DNA from: Streptomyces sp. NRRL B-1347
GTDB taxonomy: Bacteria; Actinomycetota; Actinomycetes; Streptomycetales; Streptomycetaceae
Direction: 5' to 3'
NCBI RefSeq assembly: GCF_000720325.1
Contig: NZ_JOJM01000002.1
Location: 211,042-275,041 of the forward strand
Length of the DNA: 64,000 bases
The position numbers were made by a program, and so were the translations under genes. The notes under the pieces were generated by a model. That model made no database searches. It was not told the origin of the DNA and saw nothing but the letters and a program-made list of their open reading frames with translations. Positions 17,149 to 25,224 of this stretch are shown here, in pieces; positions within the stretch are counted from its first letter, which is position 1, and each line of letters opens with the position of its first letter.

Positions 17149-18370
17149 TGTCGGACGGCGCGCCCACCCGCACGGGCGGGCCCCACGCCCCGGCGCCGCG
17201 CGTCACGTACAGCTGTGTGTCGCCGTAGCGCTCCAGGCCCGCGAGCGTGGGGTTGGCGAGGTCGGCGACGAAGTTGTTGGGCCAGAGCTGCCCGCCGTGG
17301 GTGTGGCCGGAGAGCTGGAGGTCGACGCCGTGCTCGACGGCGTCGTGGATGACCACCGGCTGGTGGGCGAGCAGCACGGAGGCGCGCGTGCGGTCCCGGT
17401 CGCCGAGCGCCTTGGCGAAGTCGGGGCCCTGGCCCTCGTCCTCGCCCTGCACGTCGTTGACTCCGGCGAGGTCGAAGTACGGCAGTTCGGTGCGGGCGTT
17501 CTCCAGGGGGCGCAGGCCGAGCGAGCGGACGTGGTCCACCCACTGCTCCGCGCCGGAGAAGTACTCGTGGTTGCCGGTGACGAAGAACGCTCCATGACGT
17601 GCGCGCAGGTCCGCGAGCGGGCGGGCGGCGCCCGCGAGGTCCTCGACGTCCCCGTCCACCAGGTCGCCGACGATCGCGATGAGATCGGCCTGGGTGGAGT
17701 TGACGGTGTCCACGACCCGGCGGGCGAAGCCTTCGCCGAGCACCGGGCTCAGGTGGATGTCGCTCACCACGGCGATGCGGAAGCCGTGCGCCGCGCGGGG
17801 CAGCTTGGCCAGGGGGACGGTGACGCGCTTCACGCGGGGGCCGCGGAGCACCTCGTACGTGCCGTAGCCCACGGTCGCCGCCGCCACCGTGGCTGCGCCC
17901 GCCGCCACCGTTCTGGCCACGAAGAGGCGCCGGGGCAGGGCCCCGGCCTGCCCCTCTTCCTCGGGAGGCCGCGCCTCGGTCGGCTGGGGCTGCGCCCCTT
18001 TCCCCGCCTCGTCGGCGCTTCGCGCCTCGTCCTCGAGCGCCGGACGGGCTGGATCCACCCGTCTTCGCAGGAGCGGGCGTACGAGCTCTCCCGCAAGCAG
18101 CGCCAGGAGCAGGTACAGCGCGAACGCCATCCACAGGAAGCCCGGCCAGGCCAGGATCTGCTGGAGCAGGAACGGGGCCCCGGTCCGCTCCGCCGCCAGC
18201 GCCCCGAACATCAGCAGGGGGCCCGCGAGGTACGCGACCGTGCCCAGGCGTCTGCCCCACGACCCCTTGACCGTGGTGTCCCGGACGGTCCGCCGCCACA
18301 CGTACCAGAGCAGTCCGCCGAAGACGGCGGCCGCGCCGAGGGCGATGAGGACGACTCCCATGACGCCCAT
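17114..18370 (-). CDS. Membrane-anchored metallophosphoesterase
   Basis: The 418-residue protein has N-terminal membrane helices, a charged linker, a further hydrophobic stretch after RRLFVARTVAAGAA, and a calcineurin-like phosphoesterase domain. Metal-site motifs in order are SDIHLSP, GDLVDGD, GNHEYF, LLAHQP and SGHTHGGQ. It resembles YkuE/YaeI-type enzymes, which can act on lipid phosphates; the substrate here is unknown. The linker is encoded by a copy of a dispersed intergenic repeat (18022-18051) read in frame. The start MGVMGVV lies two bases after the SCO4848-type gene; a second ATG at 18361 is possible. Confidence 0.9.
   Translation of the reverse strand: MGVMGVVLIALGAAAVFGGLLWYVWRRTVRDTTVKGSWGRRLGTVAYLAGPLLMFGALAAERTGAPFLLQQILAWPGFLWMAFALYLLLALLAGELVRPLLRRRVDPARPALEDEARSADEAGKGAQPQPTEARPPEEEGQAGALPRRLFVARTVAAGAATVAAATVGYGTYEVLRGPRVKRVTVPLAKLPRAAHGFRIAVVSDIHLSPVLGEGFARRVVDTVNSTQADLIAIVGDLVDGDVEDLAGAARPLADLRARHGAFFVTGNHEYFSGAEQWVDHVRSLGLRPLENARTELPYFDLAGVNDVQGEDEGQGPDFAKALGDRDRTRASVLLAHQPVVIHDAVEHGVDLQLSGHTHGGQLWPNNFVADLANPTLAGLERYGDTQLYVTRGAGAWGPPVRVGAPSDITVVELASRRA
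18022..18051. repeat. Dispersed repeat, intragenic copy inside the metallophosphoesterase
   Basis: The 30 bases match 33527-33556 except for GAG in place of AAA in the middle (CTCGAGCGCC versus CTCAAACGCC). Flanks also match (CGTCGGCGCTTCGCGCC here, CATCGGCGCTCCGCGCC there). The copy is translated as part of the linker DPARPALEDEARSADEAG. Confidence 0.75.
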
Positions 18371-18372
18371 GG

Positions 18373-18612
18373 CTATGAGGTTCGGCGCAGTGCGCGCACC
18401 CCACGCAACCCGATGGTCCCGACCACCGTCCCCAGAACAAAGGAGACAACGGCGAGCGTCAGGTGCACCCAGAAGTACGCCGTGGGACGGCCGTCGTCGA
18501 AGGCGAGCCCGCTGCCGTCCTTCCACAGGTTCTTGACGAAAGTGATCCAGATGACCCAGCTCCACGCGCCGAAGGCGAGCAGGAACCAGGAGACGGGGCG
18601 GCTGAGCTTCAT
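18373..18612 (-). CDS. SCO4848-family small membrane protein
   Basis: The 79-residue protein starts MKLSRPVSWFLLAFGAW and has two hydrophobic helices, around residues 7-28 and 45-68, joined by a polar loop with WKDGSGLAFDDG. I recognise it as the conserved actinobacterial family typified by SCO4848. Gene order with a D,D-carboxypeptidase on one side and a metallophosphoesterase on the other agrees. It is co-directional with the phosphoesterase (2-base gap). The biochemical role is unknown. Confidence 0.85.
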   Translation of the reverse strand: MKLSRPVSWFLLAFGAWSWVIWITFVKNLWKDGSGLAFDDGRPTAYFWVHLTLAVVSFVLGTVVGTIGLRGVRALRRTS

Positions 18613-18721
18613 ACGCTCAGTATCACCAGCCGCCCTCACGGACCGCCTTCGGGGTGGGGGCCGCCAGCCGGAGCGGACCTCGACGGAAAGGGGTGCCGCC
18701 GCGCCCTGTACGTTCTCGTCC

Positions 18722-19957
18722 GTGCCTGCTGTGAAGAAGACCGCCCTGCTCATCGCCTCCGCGACCCTGCTGTCCCTGTCGGCGACAGGGCCCGCGTTCG
18801 CCGACGACAAGCCGGGCGGCGACAAGGACAAACAGCCGAAGCCGCCCGCGCAGATGTCCACGGTCGGCGGCGCCCGCCTCGGCAAGCCGGGCACCCAGGT
18901 GGATCTCCAGGCGGGCGCCCCCGTGCTGCCCAAGGACCTGTCGGCCCGCTCCTGGATGGTCTCCGACGCGGAGTCCGGCGAGGTCCTCGCCGCGCACAAC
19001 CCGCACTGGCGCCTGGCCCCGGCGAGCACCCTGAAGATGCTGTTCGCGGACACGGTCCTGCCGAAGTTCCCCAAGACCCAGAAGCACAAGGTCGCGCTGA
19101 CCGACATGCAGGGCATCGGCGCGGGCAGCAGCCTGGTCGGCATCAAGGAGAACGAGACGTACTCGGTCCACGACCTGTGGCTCGGCGTCTTCCTGCGCTC
19201 CGGCAACGACGCGGTGCACGTCCTGTCCGCGATGAACGGCGGCGTGCCGCAGACCGTGAAGGACATGCAGAAGCACGCCGAGGAGCTCCAGGCCCTCGAC
19301 ACGAACGTCGTCACGCCCGACGGCTACGACGAGAAGGGCCAGGTCTCGTCCGCGTACGACCTGAGCCTGTTCGCCCGCTCCGGTCTGCAGAAGAAGGACT
19401 TCCGCGAGTACTGCGCGACGGCCACCGCGGAGTTCCCCGGCAAGACCGAGAAGATCAAGAAGGGCAAGGACAAGGGCAAGACGAAGCGCGAGCCCTTCGG
19501 CATCCAGAACACCAACCGCCTGCTGACCGGCGCCGACGGCGTCGAGGCGTACAAGGGCATCGCGGGCGTCAAGAACGGCTCGACGACCAACGCGGGCAAC
19601 ACCTTCACGGGTGTCGCCGAGCGCGACGGCAAGGTGCTGCTCGTCACCGTCATGAACCCCTCGTCGGGCGAGCCGCACGCCGTCTACAAGGAGACGGCCC
19701 GGCTGCTCGACTGGGGCTTCGCGGCACACGACAAGGTGAAGCCGGTCGGTGAGCTGGTCGCGCCGAAGGGCGCCCACACCGGCGCGGGCAAGGGCGCCCC
19801 GGGCGACGGCGGCTCGAACTCGAAGAACGTGGCGCACGCCTCGGGCGGGCAGGGCGGCGGCATGGGCATCGCGCTCGGCATCGCGGCCGGGGTGCTCGCC
19901 CTGGTCGCGGGCGGCCTCTTCCTGCTCAACCGTCGCTGGCCGCTGCGCCGGGGCTGA
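18722..19957 (+). CDS. D-alanyl-D-alanine carboxypeptidase (peptidase S11)
   Basis: The 411-residue penicillin-binding protein trims the terminal D-Ala of peptidoglycan stems. A signal peptide ends at GPAFA. The SxxK motif is Ser102-T-L-Lys105 in APASTLKML, SxN is in LRSGNDA, and the third motif reads KNG (GVKNGSTTN) where textbook members have KTG. A C-terminal helix (GIALGIAAGVLALVAGGLF) and the tail RRWPLRRG anchor it. The GTG start is chosen for the signal peptide; a second GTG at 18731 would also work, and neither has a clear ribosome site. Its 3' end overlaps the convergent yihY-like gene by 32 bases. Confidence 0.93.
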   Translation: MPAVKKTALLIASATLLSLSATGPAFADDKPGGDKDKQPKPPAQMSTVGGARLGKPGTQVDLQAGAPVLPKDLSARSWMVSDAESGEVLAAHNPHWRLAPASTLKMLFADTVLPKFPKTQKHKVALTDMQGIGAGSSLVGIKENETYSVHDLWLGVFLRSGNDAVHVLSAMNGGVPQTVKDMQKHAEELQALDTNVVTPDGYDEKGQVSSAYDLSLFARSGLQKKDFREYCATATAEFPGKTEKIKKGKDKGKTKREPFGIQNTNRLLTGADGVEAYKGIAGVKNGSTTNAGNTFTGVAERDGKVLLVTVMNPSSGEPHAVYKETARLLDWGFAAHDKVKPVGELVAPKGAHTGAGKGAPGDGGSNSKNVAHASGGQGGGMGIALGIAAGVLALVAGGLFLLNRRWPLRRG

Positions 19958-20858
19958 CGGCCTCCTCGTCGCGCTGTGCCGTACGTTCCTCCGGCTGCGC
20001 CGCGGCGCGTTCCTTCCTCGGCGTCGCCGTCCACGCGGCGCAGAAGAGGAGCAGCTTCGCGGTGAAGTTGATCCACAGCAGCAGCGCGACGGGCACGCCG
20101 AAGGCGCCGTACATGCTCTTCGCGGCGACGCCCTTCATATAGCCGCCGAGCAGCACCTTCAGGAGCTCGAACCCGGCCGCGCCGATCAGTGCGGCGACGA
20201 TCAGCGCGCGCCGGGGCGGCTGGACCCCGGGCAGCAGCGTGAGGACGTACAGCAGGAGCAGGAAGTCGGCGAGGACGGCGATGGCGAAGGCGGCCAGCTG
20301 GAGCAGGACGCCGCCGGGGCCGTCCTTGTCGATGCCGAGCTGGTCGGCGGTCCAGCCCACGGCGGTGGAGGCGACGGCGGAGGCGAGCAGCGAGGCGAGC
20401 CCGGCGCCGCCGAGCCCGGCGAGCACGCCCAGGTCCTTGAGCTTGCGCAGGAACGGGTTCTCGTCGGTGTCGTCGAGCAGCCAGACCGTCCGCAGGCACT
20501 CCCTTATCGAGCCGACCCAGCCGACGCCGGTGAAGAGCAGCAGGGCGCCCGCGACGAGTCCGACGGTGCCCGCGTTGGCGACCAGGGCGTTCAGGTCGAG
20601 CTGGTCGGAGATGCCGGGGACCTGCTCGGAGATCTTGTCCTCGATCTTCTGCGTCTGCTTGGCCGAGAGGGTGGCCGCCGCGATCGCCGCCGCGACCGTG
20701 ATCAGCGGGAAGAGCGCGACGAAGCTGATGAAGGTCATGGCGGCGGCGAGCCGGGTCCAGTGGACCTCGTCGAGCCGTTCGTAGGAGCGCCACGCGTGCG
20801 TGCGCGTCAGACGTTCGACGTACGGCCCGATGCCCGGCAGCTTCTTCAGCCAGTCCAT
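19926..20858 (-). CDS. YihY/BrkB-family inner-membrane protein
   Basis: The 310-residue protein has a short N-terminal region (MDWLKKLPGIGPY) and about six membrane helices. Family signatures include AAAMTFISFVALFPLI near residue 38, VGSIRECLRTVW in the middle and YGAFGVPVALLLWINF near the end. The C-terminal tail is rich in A, E and R. The family was once called ribonuclease BN but is a membrane protein of unknown function. Its start overlaps the end of the gtrA-like gene by 13 bases, so it may be transcribed with the cluster upstream. Confidence 0.92.
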   Translation of the reverse strand: MDWLKKLPGIGPYVERLTRTHAWRSYERLDEVHWTRLAAAMTFISFVALFPLITVAAAIAAATLSAKQTQKIEDKISEQVPGISDQLDLNALVANAGTVGLVAGALLLFTGVGWVGSIRECLRTVWLLDDTDENPFLRKLKDLGVLAGLGGAGLASLLASAVASTAVGWTADQLGIDKDGPGGVLLQLAAFAIAVLADFLLLLYVLTLLPGVQPPRRALIVAALIGAAGFELLKVLLGGYMKGVAAKSMYGAFGVPVALLLWINFTAKLLLFCAAWTATPRKERAAAQPEERTAQRDEEAVSPGAAASDG

Positions 20859-21307
20859 GTCGCTTGCCCCGTTCCTGGTGCGGCCTGTGCGGCCTGTGAG
20901 CGGAATACCAACGTCCGGGTACCCCAAAACCGCAGGACAGTGGCCAGTGCCATGCCGATTCCCGCACCGGATACCGTGTCCGCCCGGCGCGAGGTGAACC
21001 CCAGGCCGTAGTGGGAGACGGCGATGCACAGGAGCTGGACGAGGGCGCCCGCGACGTTGACGGCGCAGAAGACGGCGTACTGGCGCAGTCTGAAGGCCCC
21101 GGCGTCGGCGCTGCGGTAGGTGCCGAGCGCGTTGCCCGCGTACGCGACCGTGCACCCGGCGACGAACGACAGGGCCTTCGCGGTCAGCGGGTCGAGCCCG
21201 CCGGGCCCGCGCAGCCACAGGAACAGACCGAGGTCGGCGGCGTACGCGCAGAGCCCGGCGGCGGCGAAGCCGAGCAGCTCGCGCGCCGCGGGTCGCACGC
21301 GCCTCAC
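20846..21307 (-). CDS. GtrA-family membrane protein
   Basis: The 153-residue protein has four membrane helices and the GtrA features LGFAAAGLCAYAADLGLF at the N-terminus and RFWGTRTLVF near the end. GtrA proteins are linked to moving or organising polyprenyl-phosphate sugars. In mycobacteria the GtrA protein Rv3789 sits beside dprE1/dprE2. The GTG start overlaps the prenyltransferase stop as GTGA. Here the context points to handling of polyprenyl-phospho-arabinose; this is inference. Confidence 0.88.
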   Translation of the reverse strand: MRRVRPAARELLGFAAAGLCAYAADLGLFLWLRGPGGLDPLTAKALSFVAGCTVAYAGNALGTYRSADAGAFRLRQYAVFCAVNVAGALVQLLCIAVSHYGLGFTSRRADTVSGAGIGMALATVLRFWGTRTLVFRSQAAQAAPGTGQATWTG

Positions 21308-22251
21308 CAGTCCGCGACCGCGAGCCCGTACATGGCGAGCCAGCCGAGCCCGATCAGGGCGAGCGCGCGGTCGCGCAGGACGACGTCCTCGGGCTCGCCC
21401 GCCGTGCCCCGGTCGGCGAACACGGCGTACCGCAGGATCGCCAGGATGAAGGCGACCATCGACAGCTGCCGCCACGGCAGCACGCCGGTGCCCGCGGTGC
21501 CGCCGCTCTCCAGGGCCCACAGGCAGTACGCGAGCACGGCGACGCCCGCCGCGAGCTGCCAGACGAACCGCAGGTAGCCGGTGGTGTACTCGGTGAGGAG
21601 CGCCCGGGTGGCGCCCGCCCTGCCCGCCATCTGCACGGCCTCGGAGTACCGCTTGGCGGAGACCATGAAGAGCGCGCCGAAGCCGGTCGTGATCAGGAAC
21701 CAGCGCGACAGCGGAATGCCGAGCGCGACCCCGCCGATCATCGCCCGCATCAGGAAGCCGGTGGTGACGACGGCGAGGTCGACGACGAGCACGTGCTTGA
21801 GGCTGACGCAGTACGCGAGTTGCATGACGACGTACGCGGCGAGCAGGCAGGCCGTGAGCGGGGTGCACAGCGCGGCGGCCGCGAGCGGCGCGGCCACGGC
21901 GAGAAGCCCGCCCGTGGCGTAGGCGACGGGGACGGGCACGAGTCCGGCCGCGACGGGTCTGCGGCACTTGGTGGGGTGGGCGCGGTCGGCGTCGGCGTCG
22001 CGGGCGTCGTTGATCAGGTAGACGGCGGCCGCGGCGGCCGTGAACAGGGCGAAGACAAGCGCGAGTTGGCTCAGCGCGTGCCGGGAGAACAGCTCGCCCG
22101 CGGCCGCCGGGGCGGCGATGACGAGGACGTTCTTGATCCACTGGCGGGGCCGTGCGGTCTTCAGGAGCCCGAGCGGCAGGCTGCCGGGCCCCGGCCTCGG
22201 GGGCTGCGGGGAGCGGGGCGGGGCGAGCAGGGCGGTGGTGCGGTCAGCCAT
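21304..22251 (-). CDS. UbiA-family decaprenyl-phosphate phosphoribosyltransferase-like enzyme
   Basis: The 315-residue multi-helix enzyme carries the aspartate-rich motif NDARDADADRAHPTKCRRP, which is the signature of 5-phosphoribose-1-diphosphate:polyprenyl-phosphate phosphoribosyltransferases (Rv3806c type). RPRQWIKNVLV near residue 33 is also typical. It would join PRPP to polyprenyl phosphate, the first committed step to polyprenyl-phospho-arabinose. The ATG at 22251 lies inside the end of the PAP2 gene, and the gene runs into gtrA. About nine helices are visible. Confidence 0.9.
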   Translation of the reverse strand: MADRTTALLAPPRSPQPPRPGPGSLPLGLLKTARPRQWIKNVLVIAAPAAAGELFSRHALSQLALVFALFTAAAAAVYLINDARDADADRAHPTKCRRPVAAGLVPVPVAYATGGLLAVAAPLAAAALCTPLTACLLAAYVVMQLAYCVSLKHVLVVDLAVVTTGFLMRAMIGGVALGIPLSRWFLITTGFGALFMVSAKRYSEAVQMAGRAGATRALLTEYTTGYLRFVWQLAAGVAVLAYCLWALESGGTAGTGVLPWRQLSMVAFILAILRYAVFADRGTAGEPEDVVLRDRALALIGLGWLAMYGLAVADW

Positions 22252-22780
22252 CGTGACGGACTCCGTTCGGGCGCGGCGCACGGGTGCCGCGCGTCCAGGG
22301 GGCGCCGACGTACGCGGTGGCCGCGCCGAGGGCCGCGCCCACCGCCACGTCCGACGGGTAGTGCACGCCGACGACCAGGCGCGAGACGCACATCGCGGCG
22401 GCGAGCGGCGGGAGCAGCCGGGCCCCCACGGGCCGCAGCGCCCCGTACGCCACGGCGGCCGCGGCCGCCGACGTGGCGTGCGAGCTGGGGAAGGAGTGCC
22501 GCCCCGCGGTCCGTACGAGCGGTGTCACGTGCGCGGGCCGCGGCCGCCGGACGAGCCGCTTCACACCCATGCTGGCCAGGTGCGCGGCGGCGGTGAGCGC
22601 GGCGGCGCGCAGCCAGGCGGCGCGCCGCTCGCGGTCGAGCGCGGCGCCGGTGAGGCCGACGGCGAGCCACAGCGCGCCGTGCTCACCGCTGTGGGACAGG
22701 GCGCGGGCGGCGGCCGCCACGCGCGGATCGCTCCCGCGGGCACGCAGGGCCGAGAGCAGCCGGTGGTCCATGTCGTCCAT
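22244..22780 (-). CDS. PAP2-family phosphatase (polyprenyl-phosphoribose phosphatase candidate)
   Basis: The 178-residue membrane phosphatase has all three PAP2 motifs: KRLVRRPRP (K-x6-RP), SFPSSHATS (PSSH variant of PSGH) and SRLVVGVHYPSD (SR-x5-H-x3-D). It overlaps the prenyltransferase by 8 bases. Next to a phosphoribosyltransferase and DprE1/DprE2-like enzymes it fits the Rv3807c role, removing the 5-phosphate from polyprenyl-phosphoribose. The start is uncertain: ATG 22780 gives MDDMDHRLL, while GTG 22825 would add 15 residues. Confidence 0.87.
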   Translation of the reverse strand: MDDMDHRLLSALRARGSDPRVAAAARALSHSGEHGALWLAVGLTGAALDRERRAAWLRAAALTAAAHLASMGVKRLVRRPRPAHVTPLVRTAGRHSFPSSHATSAAAAAVAYGALRPVGARLLPPLAAAMCVSRLVVGVHYPSDVAVGAALGAATAYVGAPWTRGTRAPRPNGVRHDG

Positions 22781-22899
22781 ACGGACAGGCAACACCCCAC
22801 TAATTGCGGGATTGTTGGGTGACACTCTTTTAATCGCCCATTCCGGTGAGACTAAGGACGATTTAGAGAGAACAGTCCCTCATAGGGAGCAAGCGGCAC
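22781..22899. promoter_or_regulatory. Divergent promoter region of the arabinose-donor cluster
   Basis: This 119-base stretch separates the minus-strand PAP2-ubiA-gtrA genes from the plus-strand dprE1-dprE2-like genes. It is clearly more AT-rich than its surroundings (for example TTTTAATCGCCC and GATTTAGAGAGAAC), as expected for back-to-back promoters. AGGGAG at 22880-22885 is a plausible ribosome site for the plus-strand gene. I cannot assign hexamers with confidence. Confidence 0.45.
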
Positions 22900-24375
22900 A
22901 TGTACGGGCGATACGGTCGCGCCATGCCTGCCGCGCCCGCCCCGTCCGCCGCGCCCGCCCCAACCCCCGCGTCTGCCCCAACCCCCGCGTCCGCCGCGTC
23001 TGACGCGTCCGCCCCGCCCGCCGCGTCCGACGGGCTCGCCGTGCCCTTGTCCGGCTGGGGCCGCACCGCTCCCACCGCCGCCCGCCTCGTGCGCCCCCGC
23101 TCCCGCGAGGAAGCCGTGGACGCGCTGCGCGCCTGCGCGGAGCGCGGCGGCATCGCGCGCGGGCTCGGCCGCGCCTACGGGGACGCCGCGCAGAACGCGG
23201 GCGGCGCCGTGCTCGACATGACGGGCCTGGACCGGGTGCACACCATCGACGCCGACACGGGCACCGTCGTGTGCGACGCGGGCGTGTCGCTGCACCGCCT
23301 GATGGAAGTCCTGCTGCCGCTCGGCTGGTTCGTGCCGGTGACGCCCGGCACCCGCTACGTCACGGTCGGCGGCGCGATCGGTGCCGACATCCACGGCAAG
23401 AACCACCACGTCTCGGGCTCGTTCTCGCGCCACGTGCGCTCCTTCGACCTGCTCACGGCCGACGGCTCGGTCCGTGCGGTGAAGCCCGGCAGCAAGCTCT
23501 TCAACGCCACGGCGGGCGGCATGGGCCTGACCGGCGTCATCCTCAAGGCGAAGCTGCGCTGCCTGCCGGTGGGGACGTCCTTCATGTCGGTGGACACCGA
23601 ACGGGCCGCGGACCTGGACGACTTGATGGCCCGCCTCACCGCGACCGACCACCGCTACCGGTACTCCGTGGCGTGGATCGACCTCCTCGCGCGCGGCGCC
23701 GCGACGGGCCGCGCCGTCCTCACGCGCGGCGACCACGCCCCCCTCGACGCCCTGCCCGAGCGCGCCCGCAGGGACCCGCTGGCCTTCCGCCCGCGGCGGC
23801 TTCCCGCCGCCCCCGCCTTCCTGCCCGAAGGCCTGCTGCACCGCACGAGCGTCGGCCTCTTCAACGAGCTCTGGTACCGCAAGGCGCCGCGCTCCCGCAC
23901 GGCGGAGCTCCAGCGGGTCCCGGCCTTCTTCCACCCCCTGGACGGCGTCCCCCACTGGAACCGCGTGTACGGCAGGGGCGGCTTCGTGCAGTACCAGTTC
24001 GTCGTCGGCCACGGCCAGGAGGAGACGCTGCGGCGCATCGTGCAGCGCATCGCCCGGCACCGCTGCCCGTCCTTCCTCGCCGTCCTCAAGCGCTTCGGCG
24101 ACGCCGACCCCGGCTGGCTCTCCTTCCCCCTGCCGGGCTGGACCCTGGCCCTGGACATCCCGGCGAACCTGCCCGGCCTCGCCCGGCTCCTGGACGGCCT
24201 GGACGAGGAGGTCGTCGCCGCCGGGGGCCGCGTCTACCTGGCCAAGGACTCCCGCATGCGCCCCGAGGTGCTGAGCGCGATGTACCCCCAGCTCCCCGCC
24301 TTCCGCGAGCTGCGCGCCGAGCTGGACCCCGACTCCGTCTTCCGCTCGGACCTGTCCCGCCGACTGGACCTCTAG
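22900..24375 (+). CDS. DprE1-like FAD-binding oxidoreductase
   Basis: The 491-residue flavoprotein has an Ala/Pro-rich N-terminal extension of about 45 residues with a repeated TPASA motif. An FAD_binding_4 domain follows (LVRPRSREEAVDALRAC, GRAYGDAAQNAGG, TVGGAIGADIHGKNHH). The C-terminal half includes FLAVLKRFG, LSFPLPGWTLALD and YLAKDSRM, which match decaprenylphosphoryl-ribose 2'-oxidase (DprE1). It would oxidise polyprenyl-phospho-ribose to the 2-keto form, with the SDR downstream finishing epimerisation. The ATG at 22900 is favoured by AGGGAG upstream; ATG 22924 is the alternative. Confidence 0.88.
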   Translation: MYGRYGRAMPAAPAPSAAPAPTPASAPTPASAASDASAPPAASDGLAVPLSGWGRTAPTAARLVRPRSREEAVDALRACAERGGIARGLGRAYGDAAQNAGGAVLDMTGLDRVHTIDADTGTVVCDAGVSLHRLMEVLLPLGWFVPVTPGTRYVTVGGAIGADIHGKNHHVSGSFSRHVRSFDLLTADGSVRAVKPGSKLFNATAGGMGLTGVILKAKLRCLPVGTSFMSVDTERAADLDDLMARLTATDHRYRYSVAWIDLLARGAATGRAVLTRGDHAPLDALPERARRDPLAFRPRRLPAAPAFLPEGLLHRTSVGLFNELWYRKAPRSRTAELQRVPAFFHPLDGVPHWNRVYGRGGFVQYQFVVGHGQEETLRRIVQRIARHRCPSFLAVLKRFGDADPGWLSFPLPGWTLALDIPANLPGLARLLDGLDEEVVAAGGRVYLAKDSRMRPEVLSAMYPQLPAFRELRAELDPDSVFRSDLSRRLDL

Positions 24376-24414
24376 GGCCTGTCGGGTCGGCGCGCTGCCC
24401 ACCCGACAGGCCCT
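24374..24414 (+). terminator. Intercistronic hairpin between the dprE1- and dprE2-like genes
   Basis: Perfect 14-base arms AGGGCCTGTCGGGT and ACCCGACAGGCCCT flank a 13-base loop, starting at the stop codon of the first gene and ending 32 bases before the next start. It could terminate some transcripts or protect the upstream message, giving uneven output of the two enzymes. Confidence 0.7.
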
Positions 24415-24446
24415 GACCGCGCGACCCACCACCTACGGAGAGCCCC

Positions 24447-25202
24447 ATGAAAGACGCCTTCGGCGCCCCCCAGTCCCTGCTGGTCCTCGGCGGCACCTCG
24501 GAGATCGCCCAGGCCACGGCCCACCGCCTGGTGACCCGCCGCACCCGTGACATCTGGCTGGCGGGCCGCCCCTCGCCCACCCTGGAGCGCTCCGCGCAGG
24601 CCCTGCGCGACCGGGGCGCCGACACCAGGACCGTGCCCTTCGACGCCCTGGACCCCGAGTCCCACGAGAGCGCCCTCGGCAAGGTCTTCGCCGAGGGCGA
24701 CGTCGACATGGTCCTCATGGCCTTCGGCACGCTCGGCAACCAGGCCCGCGACGAGGCCGACCCCGTGGCCGCGACCCGCGTGGCCCAGACGAACTACACC
24801 GGCGCGGTCTCCGCGGGCCTGGTCTGCGCCCGCGCCCTCCAGGCCCAGGGCCACGGCTCGCTCGTCGTGCTCTCCTCCGTCGCGGCCGAACGCGCCCGCC
24901 GCTCGAACTTCATCTACGGCTCCAGCAAGGCGGGCCTCGACGCCTTCGCCCAGGGCCTGGGTGACGCGTTGCACGGCACCGGCGTGCACGTGATGGTCGT
25001 GCGCCCCGGCTTCGTGCGGTCGAGGATGACGGCGGGCCTGGCGGAGGCACCCCTCGCGACGACGCCGCAGGCCGTGGCCGCGGCCATCGAGACGGGCCTG
25101 CGCCGCCGCGCGGAGACGGTGTGGGTCCCCGGGAAGCTCCGCCTGGTGATGTCGGCCCTGCGGCACGTGCCGCGGCCGCTGTTCCGCCGCCTGCCGGTGT
25201 GA
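24447..25202 (+). CDS. DprE2-like short-chain dehydrogenase (polyprenylphospho-keto-pentose reductase)
   Basis: The 251-residue SDR has an N-terminal nucleotide motif LVLGGTSEIAQATAHRL, the variant seen in DprE2, and catalytic residues in VVLSSVAAE and YGSSKAG (Ser, Tyr, Lys). The C-terminal region RAETVWVPGKLRLVMSALRH also fits that group. It would reduce the 2-keto intermediate to polyprenyl-phospho-arabinose with NADH. GGAGAG lies just upstream of the ATG. The pairing with the preceding gene is as in mycobacteria. Confidence 0.88.
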   Translation: MKDAFGAPQSLLVLGGTSEIAQATAHRLVTRRTRDIWLAGRPSPTLERSAQALRDRGADTRTVPFDALDPESHESALGKVFAEGDVDMVLMAFGTLGNQARDEADPVAATRVAQTNYTGAVSAGLVCARALQAQGHGSLVVLSSVAAERARRSNFIYGSSKAGLDAFAQGLGDALHGTGVHVMVVRPGFVRSRMTAGLAEAPLATTPQAVAAAIETGLRRRAETVWVPGKLRLVMSALRHVPRPLFRRLPV

Positions 25203-25224
25203 GCGCGGCGGTCCTGCGGGCCGG

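Noticed and set aside
20846..20858. The 13-base overlap of the gtrA-like and yihY-like genes as a frameshift fusion
   Set aside because: Each frame has its own family start and end; ordinary same-strand overlap.
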